Below, piece by piece: positions 1 through 11,100 of a DNA stretch of 64,000 bases. The notes beneath the pieces are model-generated. The model was not told the origin of the DNA. It ran no database searches and was given only the letters and a program-made list of their open reading frames with translations. The position numbers and the translations under genes were made by a program. Numbering within the stretch: position 1 is the stretch's first letter; each line of letters begins with the position of its first letter. The DNA is from Membranipora membranacea. Lineage: Eukaryota > Bryozoa > Gymnolaemata > Cheilostomatida > Membraniporidae. The stretch covers positions 21,078,001-21,142,000 of the forward strand of contig OU612068.1 of assembly GCA_914767715.1 (NCBI GenBank). Reading direction: 5' to 3'.

Positions 1-3000
1 TACAACATTTGGGGAAATCCTTAACTTAACTGAATTACTTACATTCCGTCAAAAGTAAGCATGTGAGGATCATTCACTGAGGAACACTGGCCTCCAGGAA
101 TTACTGAATCTCTGACATGTATCTACAAGCAAGATAGGCATTGGCTTACACACAAAACAATCCCACAGCAAATAAATCTTACCACAAACAATAAATTATT
201 CATTATGATTGAAAGAAAAAAAATTTCTTTTATTGCAACGATTTAAAAAAAGTTATCAGTTGTTTCTAGACCTTACTATTCAGCAACATAATTTTATCTT
301 CTCAAATTACCTTGACATCTACGCCTTGGTCAATGAATTGTCCATCACCAGTGAAGGATATCGTAAGATCCTGTCCATCCTCCTCCTGTTTACCCTCATC
401 TACAGCCACAAGTTGAATAGTCTGGGCATCTGCCCAGTTGTCAGGAGTAAAGGTCACCGAACAAGTACCAAGCTTCACCTGATCAATGGTGTCATCACCG
501 CAGCTGTCAAAATAATAAGCGACATTTACCAATCTGGAAAAAGTCGTTTGATATCAACAATCAAGAGGTTGCTAATTTCCCTAAGAAAGATTGGAACGTG
601 AATACATATATGAGTGTTGTTGAAAAAGGAGAAACTTCTTGTTGGAGCCAAAAATAAGACGCTGCTGCCGCATAATTTAGGTTCTCTTGTGCGCACCTTC
701 TTGTTCTCAGCAGCGCATTGTCGGCTTTGTTTGGATATTGGAGGAAATGAACTCCACTTAATTCAAACCTCTTGAGACCACCAATTTGTGTCCTAATTAA
801 GCAGAGTTTGTGTGTTGTGGTGAGATTTGGCTGACGCCGCCAGTGTCCTTTGTCTGAATTAACAGGAGTTCTGGATTATAAAGTCTGAATTAAGAGGATG
901 ACACTGTATATCAAATTGAAACTTGAGAAATAGCAGATATTTACCGAATTACCTCTCGACCAACGATATGTAAACCTGCGAGGCAGTTTATGACATGACA
1001 ATGCTACATGAACCAAAACGTTGCCTCTGCCTGAAACCTGTTTTTATCTGTTGTCAAGTGTGTAACAAGGCTGGCGCTGAACTACTAATCATGCTCAGTC
1101 AAAGTAAATGCAATTATCAAATTACCTGAAGTGTGCCCAATCTTCGACAGAGCTATCGTCTAAGTTTAGAGTAAACGTCACATCGGTATCGATCGGTACA
1201 GTCAGCCTGGCGGATATGGTCTGAATATCACTACTCTCAAAAATCGTTAGTTTCTCAGTCAGCGGATTACCACCGAAATCAAGTACCTGTATAACAATTG
1301 ATCAGAAACTGAAAAGGCCCCAAATTGCCCCACAGCTGTCTGATTTGTCACAGCTGGTAAATGACTCAAATTGTAATTATAATAGGTGCTGAAAAGGTTG
1401 TTTGAGCTACCTAATGAGTCAGCCACCCAAAGCACCTAACCATGAGGATGATGACATGCCTAGAGACAAACAACAAGTTTTTAATTGCATTTTCTTGCAA
1501 CCAAATAATGGTGTGCCTGCCATGGTCATCCCTAGAGGAATAAAGTATTCACAAGAGGAAATGTTGGCCGTCTTGCACAGGTTTGAATAAATGAAATTAA
1601 TCGCTAGCTTTCATTTACATAACCTCATTAATTCTCAAGTACTAGCTAACATTAACTAACCCTCAAACTAGTTAAACTTAACTCTAGCTAATATTCACTC
1701 ATCTGATGGGTAGTAATATATTACTGTTAAAGATATACCTGCAATCCGATAAAGAGAGGTTCGCTCCTTCTCAACGGTATCCATTTTTCAGCTCCTCCCA
1801 GCCTGGCTGTAAACTTACAAACGACCTGGCAAAACAAATCAAAACTTTTATGGCATATTTCAAAGAATTTTCCTTTTAGTTTGTGCACTAACAGCAGTAA
1901 TGATGATTGTTATGATAATGGAAATGATAGTTTAACTTGTTTTGTCCGCTAAATAATACTGCTGAAAAAGAAAAAAATATTATCACTAGTTTAGTTTCAC
2001 GACTGAAGACTTTCAATTAAAAGACTGGGGAATCATTAAATGATGCATTGACACACAGATGATAAAATTTGAAGTTAATAACTTCAAATTTAAAATTCAA
2101 AGAATGAATATATTGCATAAAAGTTTTCAAAAAGTCTCCTTCATAGATAAAGGCAGTAGCATAATATAATATTGAGGCTTAAAACACTTACAGTATCGCC
2201 TAATTTGACTGATGAAGAATGTAGGCTAAATGGTGTAGAGAAATTTCTTATAACTTGGTCAGAACCAGGTAAGTCTACACCATTAACCTCCCACAATAAA
2301 GTGAACTCCATACTACAAAGAAGAATACAACCGATTAAAGATGGTAACAGAAGAAATATTATTACGATTTGATATCACAACTGCATTCAAACTTTTTAAT
2401 AATATAAATAACAATAAATAATATAGTTTATATATAATGCATACTAAGATCGTTATTAAAAACAATGATTTCTAAGCGTCACCTTCAGCCAATAAAGTTT
2501 AAAAAAATCAAGAGAGAAGGAATAAAAATACATCTCAGCAGAAAGCAATCAAATTTTCACTTAATTTGATTGACCGTCACCTTGTTGTGTCTGACTGATT
2601 TATTGTACTGTATCTTACCCAACTGCCAGCCTGTTTGGTGGGTCCATTTGACACTCGATGTTGAAGCCATCCTCATCAGTAGCGACAACAGATAGTTCTG
2701 GGTTATTTTTGGGGTCAATGGGCAGAATATCAACAGCTGTAAAATAAAACACTGTATTTAATGTCTGGCATATTTGACATCTAAAGTTCATAAAAGCTTA
2801 GTTGTAATTTTTCCCTGGAACCTGTAGAAAACTTTTGATATCCTATTACAATTTTTGGCTATTTGAGCTTAAAAGATTGTCATGATTACATATATCATTG
2901 CAGCATGATATCAACAAAAGATGTTTAGGCTTAAAACTGTCAAATACAGTATACATCCACGGTCCTACTGTAGAAAAAAGTCTCATAGCAAGCCAACGTA

Positions 3001-4626
3001 AAAATATATCACTCATGACATGTTCACAAAAGAAATTATATTTTCTTTGTTTTTGAATGATTTGTAGAGATTACATCGTGACAAACTTACCGGCCTCCAC
3101 AACAGAGTTCCTGAGGTCAGCACCGCAGATATCGTCAGGCTCACCAGGACATCTGGCGTCACATTCCTCCGAAGCTGCTTTTCCGTATGATCCGAAGCTG
3201 GAGTCACAATAACAAGCCGTCAGCTGAAGCCCGGCAAACTTATATCCTGTGAGAAACACGGAATAATGAGCAAGGCGCAATGTCATTAAACAATTTGCCA
3301 ATATTTATTTGTAGACTTTTTTTTCGGTCTGTATTGGTGTGGTATTGTGTCATCGGAGAGATACTTTCCAAATATTCCGAAAAAAATTAAAAGAAAATTA
3401 ATCACATTAATATAATATAATTAAATATGAGAGCAAACTTTAGATTTAAAAGAATGTGTAATCGGGATTGATCTAAAAGATATTTTGACAACAATTTGGT
3501 GACCATAAATAGACTTCAGAATCTATGTTAAATAAAAAAATGTTTTTGTTCCCAACTTCTTTGACACGCAGTAGCTTTTGTCCTTAAATGATGCATTATT
3601 AAAAATATATTTGGTGATCTCAGATCTTTTAATAGTTTGCTGCTGTCAATTATTAGCTGTTAATTTAACATTTACATACCTTTGAGAACGCAAAAGTTTA
3701 TACAGTTCTGAGCATTGTTGTGTTTTCCAAGAAATTTAACATTAGCGAAATCTCGATCTTCTTCAAGTTTCATATCTTCATAGCATCCAAGCTTGTTGTA
3801 TGACACTTGGTCCAATGCTGCAAAAAAAGGAGAAATTAGTCTACATAAGCAGCAGAAAATAGAACTCAGTCTATAATACTAAAGCCTCGAAATAATACTA
3901 AAACACTAACTGATTGGGTTACATTACAAAATTATTAAGTGTTGGCTCGGTCAAAGACCTTCTGAGCAAATTTTAAATCGTGACTCCATCACCGGGAATT
4001 TAAATCATGGAATGTACCGACTAATACATTCTGTATTTGTAAAACCAGATTAGCTATAAAATCATAACTGCAAGAAAAACTATAAACTTAGACAAAGAAA
4101 ATCAAAAATGATGATTATTTAAAATTATTTATCAAAATGGAGAAGTGAGATTTTGGTTAGAAGCAAAGATAGTCATGATTGAAGGCATAACTAATCTGAT
4201 TCTGATATAAAATGTTGATAATTACCATTTACAGTACTTCCCGTTAGAAGTGATAATATGAGTAGGAACTTCACCTGTAAACAAGAAAAAAAGACTTTTG
4301 TTGTGTAGAAGTGTTATGCTAAATCGCTGATGTTGATTGTCTTAAGAATTAATTCTTAACAGGATGGGATTATATATTATTATTATTATTACATTATATC
4401 ATATTTATATGCAGCATCAGATGAGTTCAGTTTAGTTCAAAGATCTGATATTATTTTTTTGTTTTATCTTTTTTAATACTTTATTAAATACTTAATTAAT
4501 ATGTTAGCTATATAAAAGCATAACAATGGCAAGTTAAAAACATCCTGTTATACTATAAAGAGCAGACTATCTATGATACAAAAGAAACAATATCATGTCC
4601 TGTCTTTCACCTACCTTTAACTCCAT
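1..4626 (-). CDS. Secreted WSC-domain / VWD-type extracellular protein (3' part outside window)
   Basis: Joined exons on the minus strand: 4615-4626, 4226-4274, 3681-3817, 3091-3246, 2619-2736, 2192-2312, 1739-1825, 1126-1286, 311-533, and a partial exon ending at 43. Phases agree from the ATG at 4626 to position 311. The start MELKVKFLLILSLLTGS is a clear signal peptide. A cysteine-rich WSC domain follows (LGCYED ... CINFC ... ACYCDSSFG ... CPGEPDDICG), split over two exons. Next come about 200 residues of beta-rich sequence, including a FTPDNWADAQTIQLVAVDEG motif of the kind found before VWD domains. The last piece, on minus 43 to about 105, reads CSSVNDPHMLTFDG, the typical opening of a von Willebrand factor D domain. 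The phase between 311 and this piece does not close, so a small exon or an indel is missing there. WSC domains bind carbohydrate and VWD domains mediate extracellular assembly; the protein is probably an adhesive or matrix component resembling VWDE. The ligand is unknown. Confidence 0.72.
749..911. mobile_element. Tigger/pogo-like MITE, copy 1
   Basis: This short intronic element carries runs such as CCACTTAATT, TTTGTCTGAATTAACAG and TTATAAAGTCTGAATTAA. The right end read in reverse (TACAGTGTCATCCTCTTAATT) resembles pogo/Tigger ends. A second copy with the same internal order lies at 13196-13370. Confidence 0.5.
2398..2480 (-). repeat. Short LINE 3'-tail-like repeat
   Basis: The stretch AAAAACAATGATTTCTAAGCG and the neighbouring AATAAATAATA tract match the LINE 3' end at about 5167-5250. 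It looks like a severely truncated copy of the same minus-strand element inside an intron of the WSC gene. Confidence 0.4.
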
Positions 4627-4694
4627 GATTATGGAGAACTGACCTTCTCTAAGATGATCAATAACAGAATGACATCTCTCTCCAAAGCTGACGG

Positions 4695-4702
4695 TATTTA
4701 TA
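4695..4702 (-). promoter_or_regulatory. TATA box of the WSC/VWD gene
   Basis: On the minus strand the sequence TATAAATA lies about 70 bases upstream of the ATG at 4626, which is suitable spacing for a short 5' leader. A TATA box fits a regulated, tissue-restricted secreted protein, but its use is inferred from position only. Confidence 0.5.
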
Positions 4703-5166
4703 CCTCAGTGATTGACTCAACCACATCCGTATAGGTGATAAAGATATCATGTACAGGTAAAAAATGGTTGTTCTCTTGAAACCTGAACAAGGATCTTAAA
4801 ACTCAAACCAACATTGCGGTAGACCTTGTGTGAGAAGTTTGGTTGGAAAATGAAAAAAATGCTGGTAGTTTTGGAACTAGCAACAGCCAGCATGACGCGC
4901 TGCCCATGGCTTCTAATACAGCTTGCCAAAGATTTTTCTTATTAAAATTAATAAAAAATATCGGGGTAAGAACCATCAAAAGCACTTGAAGGTGAAGCTG
5001 ATGTCATGATTCACTTGAGAAGTACCCTTGCTGCTGCTTGATTCACCAAACTGAATCATTGAACTAAAAATAACATGTTTACCATTTGTGGTCAGGCGTT
5101 GAAGATGTACCAGATGGGTATACAAGTTATAAAACTACCATACAAAAGTGGAAAAAGTTTTTGCTA
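4703..5166. other. Intergenic, no gene seen
   Basis: This is the upstream region of the WSC/VWD gene. It is AT-rich with no convincing coding exon; the two short minus-strand frames have no recognisable domain or splice support. It ends at the ATT-repeat tail of the next LINE. Confidence 0.5.
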
Positions 5167-6727
5167 TAATAATAATAATAATAATAATAATAAAGTTTAT
5201 TTATGAAACGCTTAATAGAATTGTTTAAAAACAATGATTTCTAAGCGTTGTACATTTGATAAAAGGTTAAAATATAAACATATACTATAAAATAAGCCTG
5301 CTGGTCAAATAAATAAAATTGATTAAAATTTTGTTATCATAAACATAATTAATGAGATGAGAAAAAAAAATGATGAAAGATGAGATAATTAAGACAATTA
5401 AAACCTACAAGTGGCAATTGCCCAGCACCTAAAAATCAACTATAAAACCTAAATATATTGGGTATATGCGTCCCGGAAAAGATACGTTTTTACCTGTGAT
5501 TTAAATGAGGAGGTGGAAGAGAGATCGCGAAGGTAAGATGGTAGGGAGTTCCATACAGCTGGTAAAGTGGAATTAACGGATCGACCACCCACTGTTTTAG
5601 CCTACATTTAAAATTGCTCACAAGAGTGTTGGCTAAGTTGAAACAAGTGGTTCGGGCATGCTTAGAAGTTGTGAAAGATTGAGAAATGTAGGAAGGGATG
5701 AGATGGGGATGATGGACGGTTTTATGAGCCATGATTGATAACTTGAATTTTGATTGGGACCTGATGAGTAGCCAGTGCCATCCCTGTCAAGTAGCTGTGA
5801 TTAAAAATAGGGAGTTAAGGCGTCGTGACACTTCCAGACACAGACACTGGCCGAGGCACGAAGTGCCGAGACAAACACCTGGGGGGTTTGGGGGGGGGGC
5901 GGTGCAAGCCCCCCGACGGGATTTGGGGCTCAAATTGCTCATATGCTTCGGCGGTGGGGGCAGCATATGAGCAATTTGAGCACCCCAGATTTTTGTTCTA
6001 GGTCATATTTCAGTGAAGACAGCATCTACAGCATTCTAGGAGGAAAGTCAAACAGATGTGTTATTTTTAAATTCTGCATGATGATGTGTGGCTACCTACC
6101 AACTGGCCTAGATTGAAGCTGTCTGTGGGCCTAAGTAGACATCTGGTTCAGATACAGATATCAGTTGTTTGCTAATTACATCAGTCTATTCACTTCACGA
6201 CTTTTGTACCCACTGCATGACCAGGATGTAACTAACTAACTTTAGATAGCACCTGTGTAAACAGAAACTGGTTTTTTCCAGTATGTTGAGGCTGAAATAG
6301 GGAGGTTATAGGGAGATAGAGAGTGAGAGTGATTAGGGTCTTGAAATAGGGAGGGTCCCGACCAAATCGGGATACTTGACAGGTATGGCCAGTGCTGTTT
6401 AACCCTGGCTTCAGTGGCTGACGAATAGTGGTTTGTACCTGTGATACATTTGGCGCAGGAATATTAAATGACTTGGAGACGTGAGACTAGATTGTCAGGT
6501 AATGCGTAGAAGAATGAGTTACAGAAACCAAGCCTGCTTGTAATGAATGCATGTATGAGTGTGGAAAACTGGCTTTCAGGAATGAAGGTTCTGATTGATT
6601 TAAGTCGTTTTAGTTGAAAGAAACATGATTTTCGAACATCACTGACGTGAGCATGAAAATCTAACTTAGAGTCCATGATCACGCCAAGATTTCGAACAGT
6701 AGCTGAAGGAGGAACAGAGACATGATC
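5167..6727 (-). mobile_element. L2-clade LINE, 3' fragment, interrupted by a DNA element
   Basis: Read on the minus strand, positions 6727-6464 encode the C-terminal part of a non-LTR reverse transcriptase: VRNLGVIMDSKLDFHAHV, then FFQLKRLKSI, then HAFITSRLGFCNSFFYALP. After an interruption, minus 5570-5460 gives the usual tail AVWNSLPSYLRDLSSTSSFK and VKTYLFRDAY. The element ends in an (ATT)n tail at about 5167-5192. This order and ending are typical of L2/CR1-type LINEs. Stops and the insertion show that it is dead. Confidence 0.7.
5774..6402. mobile_element. Non-autonomous DNA element nested in the L2 LINE
   Basis: The ends are imperfect inverted repeats. The left side has CCAGTGCCATCCCTGTCAAG and the right side read in reverse has CACTGGCCATACCTGTCAAG. 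A further match, CTCCCTATTT, lies just inside. No transposase is visible. The interior holds a G-run (5881-5900) and a strong hairpin (5925-5985). Its position between two collinear halves of the LINE shows that it inserted later. The superfamily is not determined. Confidence 0.45.
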
Positions 6728-7798
6728 TGTATTAGGTCCAATTTTAATTTAATATTTATCAATGATTTGGTAATATCAGCGCCAATGTTTAAATATATTC
6801 TCTTTGCCGACGACACAAATATATTTTCCAATGATCCCGAAATTTTAAAATCAAATGTTCATAAAATTGAACAATGGTGCTTGAGTTATAAATTGATTTT
6901 AAACTACACAAAAACATTTCAGGTAATTTTTAAATCCCAAAATAAGCAAATTGTAGATCCTGAACAGTACCAAATTAAACTTGGTAATCAGGTTTTAGAG
7001 ACAAAAAATAGCACCAAATTTCTCAGCATTCACCTTGATGAGAGCATTATTTTTAAAACCCATATTTTAGAAGTTTGTCGGAAATTGAACTACATCTACA
7101 ACAACAACAACTATTTTTAATGCATAGTGTACGACCATATTTCGATATTCCTACGATGATCAATTTGTATTACACATTCTTTTATCCACATTCAATTTAT
7201 GGTATTGAGTTTTATGGTCATGCCGCAAATTGTCATCTTAATCAAATCTATTTACTTCAAAAATCAGCTCTTCGTGTCATACTCAAAATCCGCCCATGTG
7301 TCCTCTTTCTTCTCTGAGTATCAAATTATGCCCATCGAAATGCTTTTTAAATACCGCTATTTGTTACATTTTAATAATACTCGCCTTAATGGGGAGTTAG
7401 AAATTCAAACCCCTGCCATTACAGTCACTAGGTCGAAGGAAAAATTTGCCCCAAAGAGAGCCAACAACTGTAGAGGGGAGAGGTTAATGTTAACCACAGG
7501 TGTTTACCTGTGGAATTCACACCTACTGGGGGAGGAGGGGCGGCTCCTTCTGCTTTGCTGCGTGGGAGGTTGGCGTCCTCGCTGTGGGGGTGTGGTTGCT
7601 TCTTGTCGAGTAGGCTGCGTGTCTGAGCTCGCCCTGGGGACAGTAGCCTTCGTTTTCCTGATAATCGGATGTTTGCCATACTAGTCCTGGACTAATCTGA
7701 CCAAGCCGCTGCCTTATTTTATTTCACTATTTTAGTCCTAGTAGTACCCTTAGTAGATCTTAATTACAATAAATTGTTGCAGAAACCAAAAAAAAAAT
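6728..7798 (+). mobile_element. 5'-truncated LINE, RT palm to poly(A)
   Basis: The frame opens with VLGPIL-type sequence broken by a one-base slip at about 6745. It then encodes LIFINDLVISAPMFKYILF followed by ADDTNIFSN, the reverse-transcriptase active-site box. The thumb-like EQWCLSYKLILNYTKT region and a STKFLSIHLDESI segment follow. Frame changes occur near 7120 and 7315. The copy ends at an A-run at 7788-7797. It abuts the L2 fragment on the opposite strand, so insertion was next to or into that element. It is not functional. Confidence 0.65.
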
Positions 7799-8102
7799 CT
7801 ATTGTGACATGCCGTTACCAGTTTACACCACCATGACATGCCCACAAGTTTGGTAGCAGGGTTGACAGACCTTCCTTATACTAGGAATCATACAAGCCTT
7901 GCAAACCTTCCATGGCAAGAATCAACAGTAGGTAATATTTTTATTGGTATCACAATAGTTGGTTTGTATACATATGAGTATGTACAAATAAATATATGAA
8001 AAAAGTGTACGACTTGTCTACAACCTAACTTACTTGAAGAATCATTCAGTATTTACCAGCCATTCGAAAAATAACCACCTAATTGCAGATCTTAGACAAA
8101 GG

Positions 8103-11100
8103 TTACCGTTTTCCAGCTCTGCCAGCAGGCATATATCGGGTGTTATAAGTGAGTGATCGCTCATCGATCACACTTCTAGCAGGTGTAGAATAACCCTGTA
8201 ACCTTGACACGAGGTCAATCGATCGCTGCTTCTCCGACTCCTCACGCCTCATCCTAGCAGCACGTAACTGTTCTATTGTAGGTTTGTTACACACAGGTTC
8301 GGGAGTCGTGCTCCTTCTACCAGATCGTTTGTGTTTCTTACTCTTTTTTTTCTTATCTTTTTTCTGTTTTTTATTCTTATGGCTGGAACTGGCAGCAGCG
8401 TCTTTTTCATGTGAATCAGGCCTACCCCTCTTCTTGATTTTGTCAGGTGACTCATCGTCACTGTCAAGTTTTCGTTTTTTGCCCTGTGAGTACTCCGACT
8501 TACCGGTGAGAGGCAGGGTACTAGGCTCTTTGCCGGTAGAACTTTGATTGTAGGTTGAAGTTGAAACTCTACTGTAACCACCTCTCCTTCTACGAGGCTG
8601 AGGCCGATCTATACCAACCGATATCTGAAACAGCCAATAAATAAAGAGGTGAAAATCGGAAAAAGAACACACATTGACATCGAGATTACACTAATTAACA
8701 CGTGTATCTCTCTGATCATTAGAGTAGCAGTACCTAATATGTACCCACCCCAAATAAGTAAAATTAAACACGGGTCGTCACACCAAGCTCCTTCTGATGG
8801 TACTCATGCAAAGTGAATTAATTTACTCTCTATCGATCCTAGATATATTATCAATAGTCTATCACGTGATCAATGTGTTTTGAACAAGACTTCTCAAACC
8901 AAGACCACCAAACTCTCCTCAACATTTCAATATTTATCTGTTCACATACAACTTTAAATATATTATTCTTTTTTACATTGTAACAAGCCCTTTTTGTTAT
9001 CGTGGGGGACATGAACTGAATTTAATAAACTCATGCCGACCTTTTCTTGTATAAGACCATCAATCATTTAATAGTACTGCCCTACTTGATAACAATATTT
9101 CTAACAAATTCACCAGAATAATTACCATATTTGTTTTATGCAAGGTCTTATATGTCATTTATGACTTGATCAGCAAATGAAATTGATAATATTATTATTA
9201 TTATTATTATTACTATTATTATTATAACATACTTGTTACAGCTATCAGTGTGTGTTTCTCTGTCTAAATCAAATCTATGAAGATGTTACTGATTTGGCAT
9301 AGTATGTATGTGTAAGAAACACACCCAAACTTTTAGAATATAAGTCTTTAAAATTTTATGGACAAATAACAACGCAATTTTAATAATAATAATATCTAAT
9401 ATTCACCATTTGAATGCCACAAACAGACCAGTAAAAGTTACATAATTCAACTTTACTATAGCCCTGGGATGGCATCTCGAGGCTGAGTTTTTTTTACTTT
9501 TTAGGCACCCTCAAATATAATGTATGCCGGAACAAACGCGTTTCCAGGTATTGGATGGAACATTCGTGGAAAATGTTTAGTCCCCCACCAGCAGCATTAT
9601 ATTTTCCAATTTCAACACTTGAGTAGCTGTACCACAAACATCGAGTCATCAGATAACCTAAAAGTTCTTCTGGTCACAAAAAACAAGCAGATCAAAGGAT
9701 GTTTAACCGAAATTAGCGTTTAAATAGATCATGAAAAAGTACTACATGACCAAACATGAGGGTAGCACCTCACAAGTCAGTTATTGACTACAGGCCAAGG
9801 AAGCGACATATATTGAGCAACTTTAACACCTATGTAGGCCACGAAATATAGGGTAACACAATAATCAGACATTTTATACAGCCAGATTTCATATTGACCG
9901 TTTACTGCGAACAAACTAGCCATGTATGAATATCCTCCCATAAAGGATGATTCTAACATAATGAAAATGTCTGCAAAATTTATCTGAATTCACTGTCCTG
10001 AAATGGTGATTGTGTAATTGAGTACCAGCATTCACAATTCTTAATCTGGTTTTGTAATCAAATCATGAACTAGCTATGGGGCACAAGAGTTCATATGATT
10101 CATATTTCAGTAGATTTATGCAACTTGGCAGATTTTGATGACTTTATGTGTTTGTCCTAGGTGAGTTCTGAAAGAGGTTTTATCACTACCACTACAGTAA
10201 AAACACCGCTGTCAAATCATTATTACCTCTATATTATGATCAAAATGCGTGGGTAAGAGTTCAAATTTATGGGCTGTGGCTTTCAAAAACCACACTGTGT
10301 CCCTTGTTCTTTTCCTGCCCTTGTAATTCAAGTACACATATGTCACACTGTCAAATTTACCTCTTTGGTCCGGCCATAAAATAAATCTTCAGCATTTTTC
10401 TTCTTCTCTAAGTAACCCTTCATAGATAAGAGAGGATCTGATACCTTCAGCGTCTCCTGCTCACAGAAGCTTCTCCTGGAAACACACATGATTACCTTGT
10501 ACATAGGTTGAGTATGATGGCAACGATGAGGGAGGTCATTGATGGCAATATATACAATCCTCATAACAAATCAACAAATAAGTTGAAAAAAAAACAAGCA
10601 AAAAACTCCAGTAGACTCAGAGCATCATCAGCTTTTCTTGTGACAATCACTGCATTTCCATGGAAGGTTTGAGATCGAGCTGAGGCTAATTAGCCTTAGC
10701 TTCGAGCTATGGAACTGCCTCCGAGGTCGCCCTGAGCTCCAAGGTTCAGCTCGCACATTTCGGCTCGCACTACAGCGAGCTCGGCCCGAGCGGTTAGCAT
10801 CAAAGACTCTGACGCGGGAGGCCGGGGTTCAAATCCAGGCGGCGGCAGATTTTTTTGATGTTTTTTTTTCTCAGCTCTACCATGGGAATGACTGCATATT
10901 TCGAGATCGAGCCATGAGGTGACAACTCAGCTCGATCTAGGCCAACCTCAAAACTCACATGGAAACATAGTGATACTAAGCAAACCCTGGAACAGATGAG
11001 GCGAAGGTGACAAAATATGACTAATACCACCACCCAACCCAGTTAAAGTAATATCGACACAGCACATTCAAATACTGGAAGGATTAAGTAAACACTGGAT

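Noticed and set aside
8284-8547. Plus-strand frame rich in Phe/Leu
   Set aside because: It is antisense to the lysine-rich last exon of LENG1.
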